64,000 nucleotides of DNA from Adiantum capillus-veneris (GCA_014529385.2 CM043966.1:92176587-92240586), one strand, 5' to 3'; positions 46,040 to 57,237 are shown, numbered from the stretch's first letter. The notes: generated from the sequence alone by a model not told the origin. Numbers and translations: made by a program.

Positions 46040-46215
46040 CGGTGGGCACACTAAATAATTATTTTGGCTCATAGGTCAAATTTGAAGCATTTGCTAGTAT
46101 TTATACTAAAAAATTTAATATTTTACTAGTTTTCTTGAAGACAAGCTCGGAATGTACTCAAAATTTTTGCAATTTTAGCCAGCAAAGATACACTAGACCA
46201 CAGTTTTCTTCAAAT
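46040..46215 (+). repeat. Diverged copy of the repeat flanking the CACTA element
   Basis: It shares the order GGTCAAATTTGAAGC, TAGTTTTCTTGAAG, AAGCTC and ATACACTAGACC with 48220-48342. Confidence 0.6.
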
Positions 46216-46988
46216 GCTTCATTGCACTGTCCATTTGTGGCCCTCATGTATGGAAGCTAAGAGACAATTCACAAGGTTATTGATTTGCAAATGGCAGCAA
46301 AGCAATTTTAGTTTATTTGGTGTGAGAAACAAAGAGAACATGAACATATGATTTTTTAGATTAAAAAAAAAATACTATTTTTAACCAAAAAGAGAGCATG
46401 TAGACTACGCCATGTTTATCATTTTTATGGTTTCCCTCCCACTTCACGCTTAAGAGGTGGAGCGAAAAGGAAATAGTTCTCAATTAGCAACCAAAAATAG
46501 GACCCGCAACCAACCATGAATCATACATGCCACAAATCATTTGATCAGTGTGTAAATCTTTTTAAAAATAATATGGAAGCAAGGAGTTTTCTATGTTCCT
46601 TCATGTTTGTGCAAGGGGCTAGAGACAAAGATCGACTCAAATACATGTTTAAGACATGGAATGAAATGCAAGTAAGCTTTGATATTTTCTCGGATTTTAG
46701 CTCGCTCGCGAAATCTCGCTCGGGCTATGGTAAGACTCCACAAGAGTTACTAATCCAATTACAATTGATGGTTAGATGTTGATCTCGAATGATTGACTGT
46801 GTCTTTTCGTACGGCACCATGTGAGTGTACACGAGGGGGGACTTGGAGTTTTACATAAGCGTACACAATAGGGGTAGCCCCTCATTATTTCATACTCATA
46901 TCATATACATAAGGGGGGCAGGTGGGAGAGAGGGGGGGGACTACATACAACTACCTGGGCCACCTTAAATACAATGGACGTTTCAATG

Positions 46989-46991
<3 letters not shown>

Positions 46992-47049
<58 letters not shown>
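46992..47049. repeat. (GA)n microsatellite
   Basis: About 58 bases of GA, followed at 47109-47150 by a CA run. Confidence 0.95.
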
Positions 47050-47050
<1 letters not shown>

Positions 47051-47106
47051 ATCAACTCCTATTCCTTCTAGAACAACATATTTGCACTTTGACTCCTACT
47101 CTCTTC

Positions 47107-47143
<37 letters not shown>

Positions 47144-47968
47144 ACACACATAGATTAATTTCCACCTACTTGCCCTATTGGAAAAGGGCTTCACAAACAA
47201 TGAGTGCTTTGAGTAGCATGTTTTGAGTTGATGAAGTGGTAGTGGGATTGGAAGTTATCATTAAGGAGGTACCTGGCCTCACATCAGTTGTTGCTTTAGG
47301 GTTCATTAGTAGGCCTCTGTATGTGTGTGTGTGTGGGTGCGTGAGCACATTGATGATTAGTCTCATGGTGTGGTCTGCTACTGCCAATACTGTGCACAAT
47401 GCTTACATAAAGGCATGTCATAGCTCTTTATTCTTCAGTATATTGCGCTCCGCCGGTGTAACTTTTATTGATGTAAAACTTGAATCACATGTGTATATAA
47501 TTGGGGGAAATATTTTCCCTCCTCCCTAGAGAGCTGTAATTCAAACCTTTAGCATTCTCCAACTTGGATTTTGGCACCTTTGGGTTGAATGAGCAATTGT
47601 CAAGGAGCATGCCTGGTCAACAATTCAAGCAGAGGAACTAGCAAATGCCAAAGATGTTGTCTTGCATGAAGATTTGAGGAGAATCAATTTGGAGTATGAA
47701 AATGGTGTCAAGAGATGAAAGCCACGATGAGTAAGGAAAGTTTGGCGTTGGCACTAACTAAAGTAGAAATAGCAAGAGACGACCTTCAAAAGGTCGTAAG
47801 AAGAATACAAGGAGTTTCCACTTGTTTTCTATATAGAAAGTTGGCACCTGGGTAGGATTTTCCTAGGTCGTGTGTCCTTTGACTTTTCTCGATACCAAGA
47901 GAATTTGTTTTTTCAGATACCATTGTACCAAGCTTCGAAGGTCATGATCGACGCCCATGTGATTTAGG

Positions 47969-48342
47969 CTAGAAACATACAATTTTCCTAACCGGTGAAA
48001 ATATGGGCAAACTTCAAATTCTCCTTGTTATTCAAGTTTCCTTAAAGCCAAGCTGTAAATCTTACAAGATTTTACAATTTCAGTCGATTAAATACACTAG
48101 ACCCCAGTTTCTTTTGACATTGCCACCCCTGCGATTCCCCGCGCAAACAAGGCTAGAAAAATACAATTCTCCTAGCATGTGAAAATAAGGGCAAACTTGA
48201 AATTAGCCCGGTTTTTTTGGTCAAAATTTGAAGCTTTTGCCAGTATTACTAAAACTTATGTAAATATCCTAGTTTTCTTAAAGCCAAGCTCAAAATCTAA
48301 CTGGGATTTTACAGTATCAGCTAGTTAAAATACACTAGACCC
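47969..48342 (+). repeat. Dispersed repeat, two tandem copies, interrupted by CACTA insertion
   Basis: Copies start near 47969 and 48151 (period about 182) and share GTGAAAATA-GGGCAAACTT, AAAGCCAAGCT and TACACTAGACCCC. The second is cut at 48342 by the CACTA element. An inverted copy lies at 55620-55745. Confidence 0.75.
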
Positions 48343-48354
48343 CACTACAAGAGG
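48343..48354 (+). repeat. CACTA left TIR
   Basis: CACTACAAGAGG is identical to the inverted right end. Confidence 0.93.
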
Positions 48355-48363
48355 CCATTCATA

Positions 48364-48452
48364 TTAGCGACGCTCAAAAAAAAATTCCCGGCGTCGCTAT
48401 GAGCGTCGCAAATTTACAAGTAAATTTACGACGCTCATAGCGACGCCGGCTG
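48364..48452. repeat. CACTA 5' subterminal hairpin
   Basis: Arms of 29 bases (48388-48416 and 48421-48449, core CGTCGCTATGAGCGTCG) with a 4-base loop and one mismatch. Motifs of this type are usual TNP1/TNPA binding sites in the family. Confidence 0.85.
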
Positions 48453-48536
48453 GGCTAAAAAAATAACAGAGAGCGCCCAAAAACTCAGATCTCAGATCTG
48501 CGTTTTTCGGCGCCCTCAAGCAAGGAGCAAGTAACG

Positions 48537-48539
<3 letters not shown>

Positions 48540-48575
<36 letters not shown>

Positions 48576-48577
48576 CT

Positions 48578-48615
<38 letters not shown>

Positions 48616-48685
48616 AGAGGAAGGAGAGCCAGGTATGCTCCTTCCCTCTCCTCACTCTCATGTTCCCTTCCCCTCTTTCTCTCTC

Positions 48686-48755
<70 letters not shown>

Positions 48756-48759
48756 TGTT

Positions 48760-48795
<36 letters not shown>
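48540..48795. repeat. CT/CA/GA microsatellite cluster in CACTA 5' region
   Basis: CT (48540-48571), CA (48581-48611), CT (48680-48703), CA (48704-48751) and GA (48763-48790) runs follow each other. Then come three copies of an imperfect ~64-base unit, AACAAAAAACGCACACATTG plus GAGAGAGGAAAAGAGAG (48875-49010). Confidence 0.9.
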
Positions 48796-49029
48796 TACAA
48801 ACATAAACAAAAACGCACACACACATACATAAACAAAGAATGCACACACACATTGAGAGAGGAAAAGAGAGAGAGAGCATGCATAAACAAAAAACGCACA
48901 CATTGAGAGAGGAAAAGAGAGAGAGAACATGCATAAACAAAAAACGCACACATTGAGAGAGGAAAAGAGAGAGAAAACATGCATAAACAAAAAAACGCAC
49001 ACACATTGAGAGAGAAAGAGAGAGAAACT

Positions 49030-49170
49030 AATTTAACGTCGTAGGAAACTAATTAAAATTAAAAGACCTAAAGATCTAGCCGATGAGGAGTTGAACTCAA
49101 GACCTATTATTCAAGAGGGAAATGGCATAACCAATCTATCATACTTGGCATGGGTGATAGAAAGGTTATA
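49030..49170 (-). repeat. SINE-like repeat copy
   Basis: It shares GTCGTAGGAAACTA, AAGATCTA and GTTGAAC...ACCTATTATTCAAGAG with 55520-55610 and, in part, 49238-49272. Read on the minus strand it has a B-box-like GAGTTCAACTCC. Tails are short simple repeats. Confidence 0.5.
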
Positions 49171-49270
49171 CAATTTATCTCTTTTTATTGGCACACACAT
49201 TCACACACGCGCACACACACAAGAAGAAGAGAGTTATAACGTCGTAGGAAACTATCCTAAAAGACGTTAA

Positions 49271-49340
49271 AGATTAGGTTAGATGTAGACTTACGTTAAA
49301 TTAGATTTAGGTTTATTTTTAGTTAGATTTACGTTTATTT
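49271..49340 (+). repeat. 70-bp direct repeat, left copy, beside captured gene fragment
   Basis: Nearly identical to 49905-49974 (AGATTAGGTTAGATGTAGAC...). Confidence 0.85.
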
Positions 49341-49380
49341 ACGCTAGATTTAGATTTACGTTATATTAGATTAGATTTAG

Positions 49381-49740
49381 GTCTCCATAGACTGCGATGC
49401 CTGCATGAAGCGGGTGAAGAAAGCCCTCAATGGAATATAGGGTATTGCTGCCTTCACTCATGGTGGGCTCGTTGATCCAAAAGTACTGGTGAAATGTCTT
49501 CAGAAGATAGGGAAGAAGGTGGATCTTCAGGGCGGCAAGAGTCACTACATCCCCGACAATGACCATCTAGACAACCTCTAGTCATTCAACAGCAACTTCA
49601 AAGTTAGTAACAAGAGCAAGAACGGTCCAAAGGGCCAATTGCTGTCGTCAAATGTGGATGGAGATGAGGCAGCGTCACCGCTGGAAGTTAACTCTCACAT
49701 CTTTAGTGATGAGAATGCCAACTCTTGCCGAGTTATGTGA
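49381..49740 (+). pseudogene. Captured HIPP-like gene fragment: HMA domain and CaaX end
   Basis: A 120-codon frame begins right after a TTTAG acceptor-like site. It reads VSIDCDACMKRVKKALNGI, then after TAG 49438 GIAAFTHGGLVDPKVLVKCL, then QKIGKKVDL. This is the heavy-metal-associated fold with its CxxC (CDAC); the middle beta strand segment is about 14 residues short. The tail is Asn/Ser/Lys-rich, has TAG 49579, and ends SCRVM before TGA 49738. CRVM fits a CaaX isoprenylation box, the hallmark of plant HIPP proteins. Both stops can be former CAG. HIPPs bind metals and attach to membranes. It sits between the CACTA TIR and the transposase, so capture by the transposon is likely. Confidence 0.8.
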
Positions 49741-49904
49741 AAAATTATGTGTTAAATCAGTTTTAAGGTTCTTATAATCCCTGTTAGTTTAGTTCTTTGT
49801 TTTTAATATAACATAATTTACGTTAGATTTAGATTTATGTTATATTAGATTAGACTTAGGTTTATTTAGGTGTACCCACCCACACACACACACACACAAG
49901 AAGA

Positions 49905-49974
49905 AGATTAGGTTAGATGTAGACTTACGTTAAATTAGATTTAGGTTTATTTTTAGTTAGATTTACGTTTATTT
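49905..49974 (+). repeat. 70-bp direct repeat, right copy
   Basis: Second copy of 49271-49340, on the other side of the HIPP fragment. Confidence 0.85.
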
Positions 49975-50286
49975 AGATTTATGCTTATTTACGTTAGATC
50001 GAGTCCACGCAAGAATTACTTACGATTTAGGGTTTAGAGTTAGACGAACAGTGAAAAGATCTACTGTGAAAAGATGTTAAGATGTTGTGAAGTGCTACAG
50101 CTAGAGAAGAGGCAAACAGGTTTTGTCCACTACATGCAGTATCATGTAGACGTGGGTCTGTAGATTTCTTGTACCCACAAATATAGGTATTGACCAATAA
50201 AGACGAGATTATAACCTGGTGGTTCTGATCTCCGTGCACCTCTAGACCGAGGTGTGCCGGGATTGGACATGACTAGAGAATGTGAG

Positions 50287-50289
<3 letters not shown>

Positions 50290-50355
<66 letters not shown>
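50290..50355. repeat. (GA)n microsatellite upstream of TNP2
   Basis: About 66 bases, ending about 65 bases before the TNP2 ATG, so probably in the promoter or 5' leader. Confidence 0.95.
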
Positions 50356-50358
<3 letters not shown>

Positions 50359-50420
50359 GACGAAGAATGCCAATAGAATATTAAATTTGTTGTCCAGGTT
50401 ATAAGATTTTTATCCTCATT

Positions 50421-52998
50421 ATGAGTAGTGACCAGGATGTGGGACTGTCCAACCGAAACACCTATCTCTCAACGAGGGTCTTATGTCCTTGTAATCAATG
50501 CAAGCATGCTGTGCGACGGACAAGACATGTTTCTTTGCAGCACGTTCGCGAATTTGGCGAGTTCGATCCATCTATTATAGATCGAGTTGTTGCAAATTAT
50601 AACTCGTCGGACTCTGACGTTGGCCAACAAGCAGCAATCTTGCAACCCAATAGACGTGTTCGCGGGCGCTTTGGTCAAGCAGCATATGTGAGGCCACAAG
50701 ATGTAGCCTCTGACAGCTCGGGGGATGATCATGCAGAGCACATTCCCAACGAGGCAATGTTTGAGCCCGAGATTGATGAAATGATCGAGACGATCATGGA
50801 TTCAGAAAGGCTTATCTATGATGATATGAAAAGCGAAGCTGATACGCCATTGTATAATGGAGCACGTATGTCTAGATTGAAAGCACTCCTGGTTCTTCTC
50901 AACATGCAGGCAAAGTTTGGATGGAGTGACACTAGCGTCACAACGCTTTTCAGGTGATCTATTACAATTAGTTAACTTTAATAAAACTCTAAATGTATAA
51001 TGATCTGATAGATTTTTACACGACTGTATCGTATTTTTATGTTGTGTAGATTGCTTAAAGAGCATATACTACCAGCTGACAATGTGATGCCAGATTCCCG
51101 AGATGAAGCAAGAAAGATTTTGCGAAACTTGGGGATGGATTATAATTCTATGCACACTTGTCCTAATGACTGCATTCTTTTCAGAGGGGAATACATAGAC
51201 ATGGAGAAGTGTCCGAAATGTGATTCCGAAAGATATCGAGTAGATATCCATGGGACAAAAATTCCACAAAAGGTTTTGCGACATTTTCCTCTGCTTCCTC
51301 GCATCAAGCATTTCTTCGAATGTAAGTCCATGGCCGCCCTAGCATCATGGCATGAGGAGAATAAATCTTCGGATGGTGTGCTACGAATTCCTGCAGATTG
51401 CGCAGCCTGCAAACATATAGATGGAACATGGTCGGATTTTGCCAGGGAAGCTCGAAATTTGCGCTTAGGCCTGGCTATGGATGGCGTAAATCCATTTGGT
51501 CAAAGATCAACATCTTACAGTGTATGGCCCGTTGTCATCGTCAACTACAACATTCCCCCGTGGTTGACTACAAAGAAGGGGCACCTATGGCTAAGCTTGA
51601 TTGTGCCAGGGCGATATAAAGTGGAGAATATGGATGTGTATCTTCGTCCACTATTGGAAGAGCTACAACAATTGTGGATTGGCATAGAGGTGGTGGATAT
51701 GATCCGACACAGAGGACGACGGAATGCTTTGATCAGAGGCATTCTAATGTGGACCATGCATGACTATCCCGGGCTAACAGAATGCTCAGGTGATCTATTG
51801 ACACTCCTCACTCAGACACTGTAAATCTTGTTTTTTCCCATAGTTGATCTATTATCATGTGTATACATGCAGGGCTTCAAACAAGCGGATACAGCGCATG
51901 TGTCACATGTGGACCTAGATTGAATGCACGTAGGGCGCCCTCACTGAAGAAGCAAATCTACGAAGGTCATCAAGCGTATCTTCCAGAGAATCATGTGTTA
52001 CGCGATGGCTTTTTGGGAAGAGATCCACCAAGGATGTCTGCACAAGCATGGTTAGAGCAGAAGGAGACGTGCGATGACTGATTGCCTCCAGGGATGAAGA
52101 GACTATCTCTATGGTACGAGTTACCATACTGGCCCCGACTCATGATCAATCACTTGCTCGATCCAATGCACATATTCAAGAATGTGGGTAATCTACTATG
52201 GGACCATCTGACCGGCAAGAAAGATACTTTGGGAGCCAGAGTTGACCTTAGAAATGTGGATCATATGGAGCAATATTGGCCGCAAATAGCGTCTGATGGA
52301 TCGATAAAACTCCCTAAAGCACCATGGATTTTCACAGGAGCCCAAGAACGCAAAGTAAAAGAGACCATTCGATCTTTGCGGACCCCCACTGGCGTAATGC
52401 ACTCGCTTCGAACGTGTTTTACTAAAGAAGGAAAGCTTACCAGTTTAAAGTCACACGATTGGCATAAAATGTGTCAGGTACGTTCATAGTGGACTTTAAT
52501 ATCATTGCATAAAATGTGGACTTTAATATCATTGTTGCACATACTTTACAGTTTATTTTACCGGTTGCCATTGAGGGATGTTTGTCTCTCGACATCCGTA
52601 ACACAATCTACAAACTTGCGAAGCTGGTGCAATGGATCTCACAAAAGGAGATCAACGTAGACTCCATACCATTCGCCAAACTAAATGTTGCGGAGCTTGT
52701 GTGCATGTTTGAGAAACATTTTCCTACTACCATGCTAACCATTCAGGTGCATCTTCTTGTTCACATAGTTGATGAGGTGGAAATAGCTGGCACAGTTCAT
52801 TCCAGATGGATGTTCTTCTTAGAACGTTTCATGAAAATGCTTAAGGGATATGTGCGTCAAAAGGCACGTCCAGAGGGTAGCATGGCAGAAGGTTGGTTGC
52901 TATCAGAGTCCCTAGTGTACATTGGAGAGTGGCTAGACGGATTTGATAAAGCCCGGGACATGCTATGGCGAACCATAGATGATGAGCGCCCCTCGTAG
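50421..52998 (+). pseudogene. TNP2-type CACTA transposase (Transposase_21 / DUF4218), four exons
   Basis: Exons 50421-50953, 51050-51789, 51873-52477 and 52552-52998 join in frame at GT/AG introns to 775 codons. Exon 1 has the transposase-associated CPCNQC motif. Exon 2 has the Transposase_21 signature CPKCDSERY, FPLLPRIKHFF, NPFGQRSTSYSVWPV and YNIPPWL. Exon 3 has SACVTCGPRLNARR, then LMINHLLDPMHIFKNV. Exon 4 is DUF4218 with WMFFLERFMKMLKGYVR and ARPEGSMAEGW. One in-frame TGA at 52079 replaces a probable Trp in exon 3, so this copy is probably not functional unless the stop is read through. The transposase would bind the subterminal repeats and cut the ends. Confidence 0.92.
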
Positions 52999-53514
52999 TG
53001 CAAGGAAGTATGAAGGCTACCATGTGCTAATCACAACGGCATCAATGTAGGAGATCAGAGAAGATGCTCAATCAGAAGCCGCTGCGGTGGTGCCAGAGGA
53101 GCATCAAGATGCTACTACTCTATATGGGGTGCATGCAAAGGAGCTACAAAATGAAACAGAGGATATGTGTTTAAACGGAGAGCTCTATATAGATATAGGA
53201 AGTTATGCTGAGTTAAGCGAGGATGAGAGAGAGATCTCTTAAAGCCACAAATATTGTATTTGAACAATTTTGCTCCGTGTTGTAAAATCTCTGGCTCTCT
53301 AAGTACCTTCCATGGTGTATAACGCTCTTTTCTCCTCGTGCTCACATCTTTTGATTGAAAATTCTGAGTTTTCGACTTGCCTCTTCTATCACTCAATTCA
53401 TTGCGTCATTGTATTTATATGCGTCATTACGTCATTGTATTTAATGGTCTTTGCGTCATTTTCTACTCTATTCATTCAATATTAAGTTTAAATATTCGTG
53501 TGTTTAATGCAGGT

Positions 53515-54860
53515 ATGGATGATGAGGAGTTTCTTTCTTCTTTGTCACCGCAGCAGAGACAGTGGTACGTGGAGCGTCATCGCTCTGGCGCATCATCGCG
53601 CGCTCCTACTCCATCCGCATCTCCCTCTCTTTCGGAGCATTCGGCGCGCTCCAAAGCTTCGGCGTCGACGAGACGAGCTTCACACTCGTCTAGACACCGG
53701 CGCTCTAGTGGTGGCGGTGGCGGTTGTTGTGGGGATTCCGCCGCCGATGCCTCCACACCGCCTCGTGTTCGACGAGGCTCTTTACCCTCCCCTTCTTTGC
53801 CCGCCCCCACACCAGCCACAACATCGCCATCTACTCCAGGTTTTGCGTGGCTGACTGTTCCTAGCAGCTACACACCTCTACCTACTCCACCAGGAGCCAC
53901 CCCACTCGACACTCCTCCCTTCGGGGCCCAGACGTCGATGGAGACACCTGACGTACCCCCATCGACACGCCGCTAGAGACCCCTGCCGAGACACCTAGGT
54001 TCACGCGTCACCGGCTAGAGGGCTTGCCTTACTCCATCGACTTCAGCGGTGGCATCATCATGGATGATGACGACAAGAAGGTGATCTCGCGCATGCGTGG
54101 TCTTTGCTCTCAGCTGTTTAGACACTACATACTAAACAAATGGAGTGAAGTACCAAGTGATTTAAAAAACTGAATCATCAGCATACTTCATGATGAGTTT
54201 CCCGTTCCAACACGGGATCAGCGCTTCAATGAAGACCTGATGAAGATTCGAATGCGCGAATACTGCAAACACAAGCGTTCTGAAGTGCAAAAAGCAATCA
54301 AGCATGGGTGGAACAGGCCAGATTGGCTGACCAAAGAAGATTGGAAGAATGTGAAGAAAGCAGCGCGCGAGAATCCCGACAAGTGGAAGCAACAAAAGGA
54401 TGCAGCCAGAGCGCGAGTATAGGCAGGGAGCTCGCACCACTTGGGGAGTGGTGGATGGGCATCATTTGAGGCCGATTTTGTAAGTGTTTTCGCATTGCTC
54501 TTTATGTTCGATAGTTTAGGGTTTATGAGTTTTTTAATTCTAACATAATGAAATCTTTGTATGTTTTGACAGTGGTTGATGACAGGACATGATCCCACAC
54601 CATACAAGCGTGAGTACGCAGGCTGGAAGGGCTTAAACGCCCTGATGGACATTCTCAGTTCTCGCGGCGGCATGGTTAGTATTAGGGTTTACTCTTTTCT
54701 ATTTTTTGTATTGTTTTATAAATGTCGTTATATGTTTATACTTACTGAAAGCTGTCTTATTGTCTTTTTTTGCAGAATCCGACAGATACGCCGCTTGGAC
54801 GCAATGAGACGTCTGACTAGACGACATCAGTTTAGCCGTAGCTACATAGCATTAGTTTAG
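53515..54860 (+). pseudogene. CACTA second gene region (TNP1/Transposase_24-like)
   Basis: ATG 53515 lies just after an AG acceptor. The first part (to TAG 53974) is Ser/Pro/Arg-rich with a Gly run (MDDEEFLSSLSPQQRQWY). A second block (54100-54480) has FRHYILNKWSEVP, TGA in place of Trp near 54169, then NRPDWLTKEDWKNVKKAA and a His/Gly-Ser tail (SSHHLGSGGW) as in plant Transposase_24 proteins. Later exon-like parts at 54573-54675 and 54777-54815 are bounded by GT/AG. In active elements this protein binds subterminal repeats. Frame changes mean exon joins are unresolved. Confidence 0.6.
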
Positions 54861-55174
54861 GGTTTCTCATAGCTTATGTATCATGAGACGGATTTTATAC
54901 GTATTTTTGAACCATGTATATTATTACATTTGTCACCGCAATTCATTTTTCCAATCAATTCTTTATGCCTATGATGTTGTACAATTGTCATTATTACATT
55001 TGCCAATCAATTCATTTTGCCTATGATGTGTACAATTGTCAATTTTACGCTTGTCAATTTTGCAAACAATGCGTCTTGTGGGTGACTATTTTGGGTCTAT
55101 TATCTACCCTTGCATTTTTTTTAAAAAGTGAATCAAGTACAATATGCTTGATGGATGCCCTGTCACCAAAAAAA

Positions 55175-55444
55175 AATTCTCTCGGGCGTCGCTATAACCG
55201 TCGCTATTTATGGCTCTGTAGCGTCGCTATGAGCGTCGCTATAGACTTCTGTGTAAACGTCGCTATAACCGTCGCTATGACCATCACTATATAGAGACGC
55301 TCATAGCGACGCCTATAGCGTCGCATATAGCGACGCTCTCGTAGCGACGCTATTAGCGACGGTTTTAGCGACGCCGGGGGTTATAAAAACCCAGTGTATT
55401 TTCGTCGCTAACAGCGTCACAAGAGCACACAACCTCTTGTAGTG
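55175..55444. repeat. CACTA 3' subterminal repeats and right TIR
   Basis: More than ten copies of CGTCGCTAT or its complement lie at 55185-55415, then the inverted TIR CCTCTTGTAGTG. Confidence 0.92.
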
Positions 55445-55486
55445 CCCCTATTTCTTTTCTTGACCATCTAGGGCAAGTACGTGATA

Positions 55487-55615
55487 GGGTAGAGAAGAAG
55501 AAGAAGAAGAAGAGAATTTTAAGGTCGTAGGAAACTATCCCAAGAGACCTTAAAGATCTATCTGACGAGGAGAGTTGAACATACCTATTATTCAAGAGAG
55601 ATCTTGGCTTTAAGA
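55487..55615 (-). repeat. SINE-like repeat copy with (TTC)n tail
   Basis: Matches 49030-49170. On the minus strand it ends in a CTT/TTC trinucleotide run (55494-55514). Confidence 0.5.
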
Positions 55616-55619
55616 AAAC

Positions 55620-55745
55620 CGAGAAATCTACATAATTTTTAGTTTAGTTACCAAATTTTGACCAAAAAACGGGGAGAATTTTGAGTTTGCCCTTATTTTC
55701 ACCGGTTGAGAAAATTATATTGGTCCTAGCTTCTTCTTTGCTTCA
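55620..55745 (-). repeat. Inverted copy of the dispersed repeat left of the CACTA element
   Basis: The reverse complement contains CAACCGGTGAAAATAAGGGC and GTTTTTTGGTCAAAATTTG, as at 47969-48235. Confidence 0.75.
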
Positions 55746-56020
55746 TTAATCTTGTTGCTATGGCACCGCTCTTGCAAATCTGAGTCCTGCACGGGCATGT
55801 TGTTGCACCCATTTTTCTCCCTTGCCAGACTCAGTTGCCACATCTTCCTCCCTCACCCTCAGCTCCTAATCCCTTCCTCAACTGCGCGCACAACTCTGTT
55901 GAAATTCGACTTCTCTACCGGGGCTACCAGTCAAGGCCAAGGTGTGGGATGGAGCTGCAAGTGTACGAGAGGGCTCGCTCGTCTGCAAGCTCATATTTTC
56001 AACGGTTTATTTAAGGCTGG

Positions 56021-56130
<110 letters not shown>

Positions 56131-56240
56131 AAAATGGAATGAAATGTCATGTTGAATGTCTTCTAAAGGCCAAAATGACACGTGACACCAAATTGATACA
56201 CTCCTAGTGGATTGAGAGATGATGAAATGAAATGTAATGT

Positions 56241-56271
<31 letters not shown>

Positions 56272-56344
56272 GAGAGAGAGAGAGGAGACAGTTCTATTAT
56301 CGTCCTCGGAGGTCAAATATGACCTATGGGACCAAATGAACATG

Positions 56345-57231
56345 TCATGTGGTGTGGGTGGAGGTCCTAAGTGACTCTCGATGCTCAAAAATGACTGAAA
56401 TGAGCGTCGCAAATATAGAGTCCACATCGCGGTTGGGAGAGGAAGGTATGTAGGGAGAGCTCATGATTTGACTCAATATATGGGGAAAAGAGGACCTAAT
56501 GTGTTCAAAAGCCAAGTAGTGTGTGGTACTCACTCTCTCGCACTCGACGAGGGCATAAGGTGCAAAGTTGATGAGACTCCTTGCCGTGCCCCAACGTCTT
56601 ATCTTGCAGTGTAGAGAATGGGAGCTAAGATGAATGGAGGCAATGGTGTGGATTGCACTCAATGGGATGGGCTCAAGGATGTAGGGACGGGTTCGGTTAC
56701 CGCGTTCGAAGAAGAAGAGAGATTTGTAGTTTGGGGCAATGTGTGTGGTGTAATGGCTAAAGCGAGAACCTCCGGATATATCCCAAGCCGTGATACATTG
56801 GTGTTGTAAGAAGGCTTCATTAACTTGGGAGTCGATCGATGCATCCTTGACTAAGTGACATGCATCCCCTCGTCCAAATGATTTCTTGATGTCAATCATT
56901 CACCCCGAACTTAGTATTTTGCTCTTGCATGTCTTTTGGACATTTTGACTTGCTTCATATGCGATTCTAGGAACTCGGTACAAAGGGCTACGTTGTGTCT
57001 TAAGCATGTACTCCACAACCCTTTGCATGCCCAAGACCTCAATGGGAAGCGATCCGGACTCAAGAAGTAAGAGCATGTCCGGGGTGTTTGTGTCTTAACT
57101 TGGAGAAAGTTGGTGAGAAAAAAGCTTTTGGGCATTCTCAAACTCTTTCCAAGTAGACTTCCTGATGCTACCACCCCACACCTCCACTCCATAAAGAAGC
57201 ACAGGTGTCACCAATGTGTCAAAGAGGTAAT

Positions 57232-57235
<4 letters not shown>
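56345..57235 (-). pseudogene. LINE ORF2 C-terminal remnant
   Basis: Read right to left: YLFDTLVTPVLLYGVEVWGG and SIRKSTWKEFENAQK (57225-57115), the post-RT domain of plant LINE-type non-LTR elements. Then come several frame changes; SLPIEVLGMQ fits about 57040. One frame gives SLSAIHTIASIHLSSHSLHC (about 56640). Another gives LCTLCPRRVRESEYHTLL near 56560-56510, the ORF2 zinc knuckle whose last Cys appears changed to Gly. The 5' part is missing; the match stops at a GA microsatellite (57238-57278). Confidence 0.7.

Positions 57236-57237
<2 letters not shown>

Larger units (their letters stand above)
44263..46985. other. Anonymous sequence with short repeats
   Basis: A short AAAAGGGA-type repeat lies at 44283-44358. 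A SINE-like B-box is near 45572 and an old dispersed repeat at 46040-46215. I see no supported gene; the minus ORF at 44556-44308 (VGDFWDGLHGLAASLF in one frame) has no assignment. Confidence 0.3.
48343..55444 (+). mobile_element. CACTA (En/Spm) DNA transposon, 7,102 bp
   Basis: Both ends carry the 12-base TIR CACTACAAGAGG (48343-48354, and inverted at 55433-55444). The host triplet CCC precedes the element (48340-48342) and follows it (55445-55447), the 3-bp target duplication typical of CACTA. Subterminal repeats based on GCGTCGCTAT fill both ends. Inside are a captured HIPP-like fragment, a TNP2 transposase gene with canonical introns, and a second ORF region. The host sequence on each side rejoins as the repeat found intact at 48090-48115, which supports the boundaries. 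Confidence 0.93.

Noticed and set aside
48485-49006. Minus-strand Cys/Val/Arg/Glu-repeat ORFs
   Set aside because: These are translations of GA, CA and CT microsatellites.
50025-50040. Telomere-like TTTAGGGTTTAG
   Set aside because: Less than two units inside a low-complexity TTAGATTTA tract; no telomeric array.
56399-56412. CACTA-like word GAGCGTCGCAAAT outside the element
   Set aside because: A single short match inside the LINE flank without TIR or other subterminal repeats.
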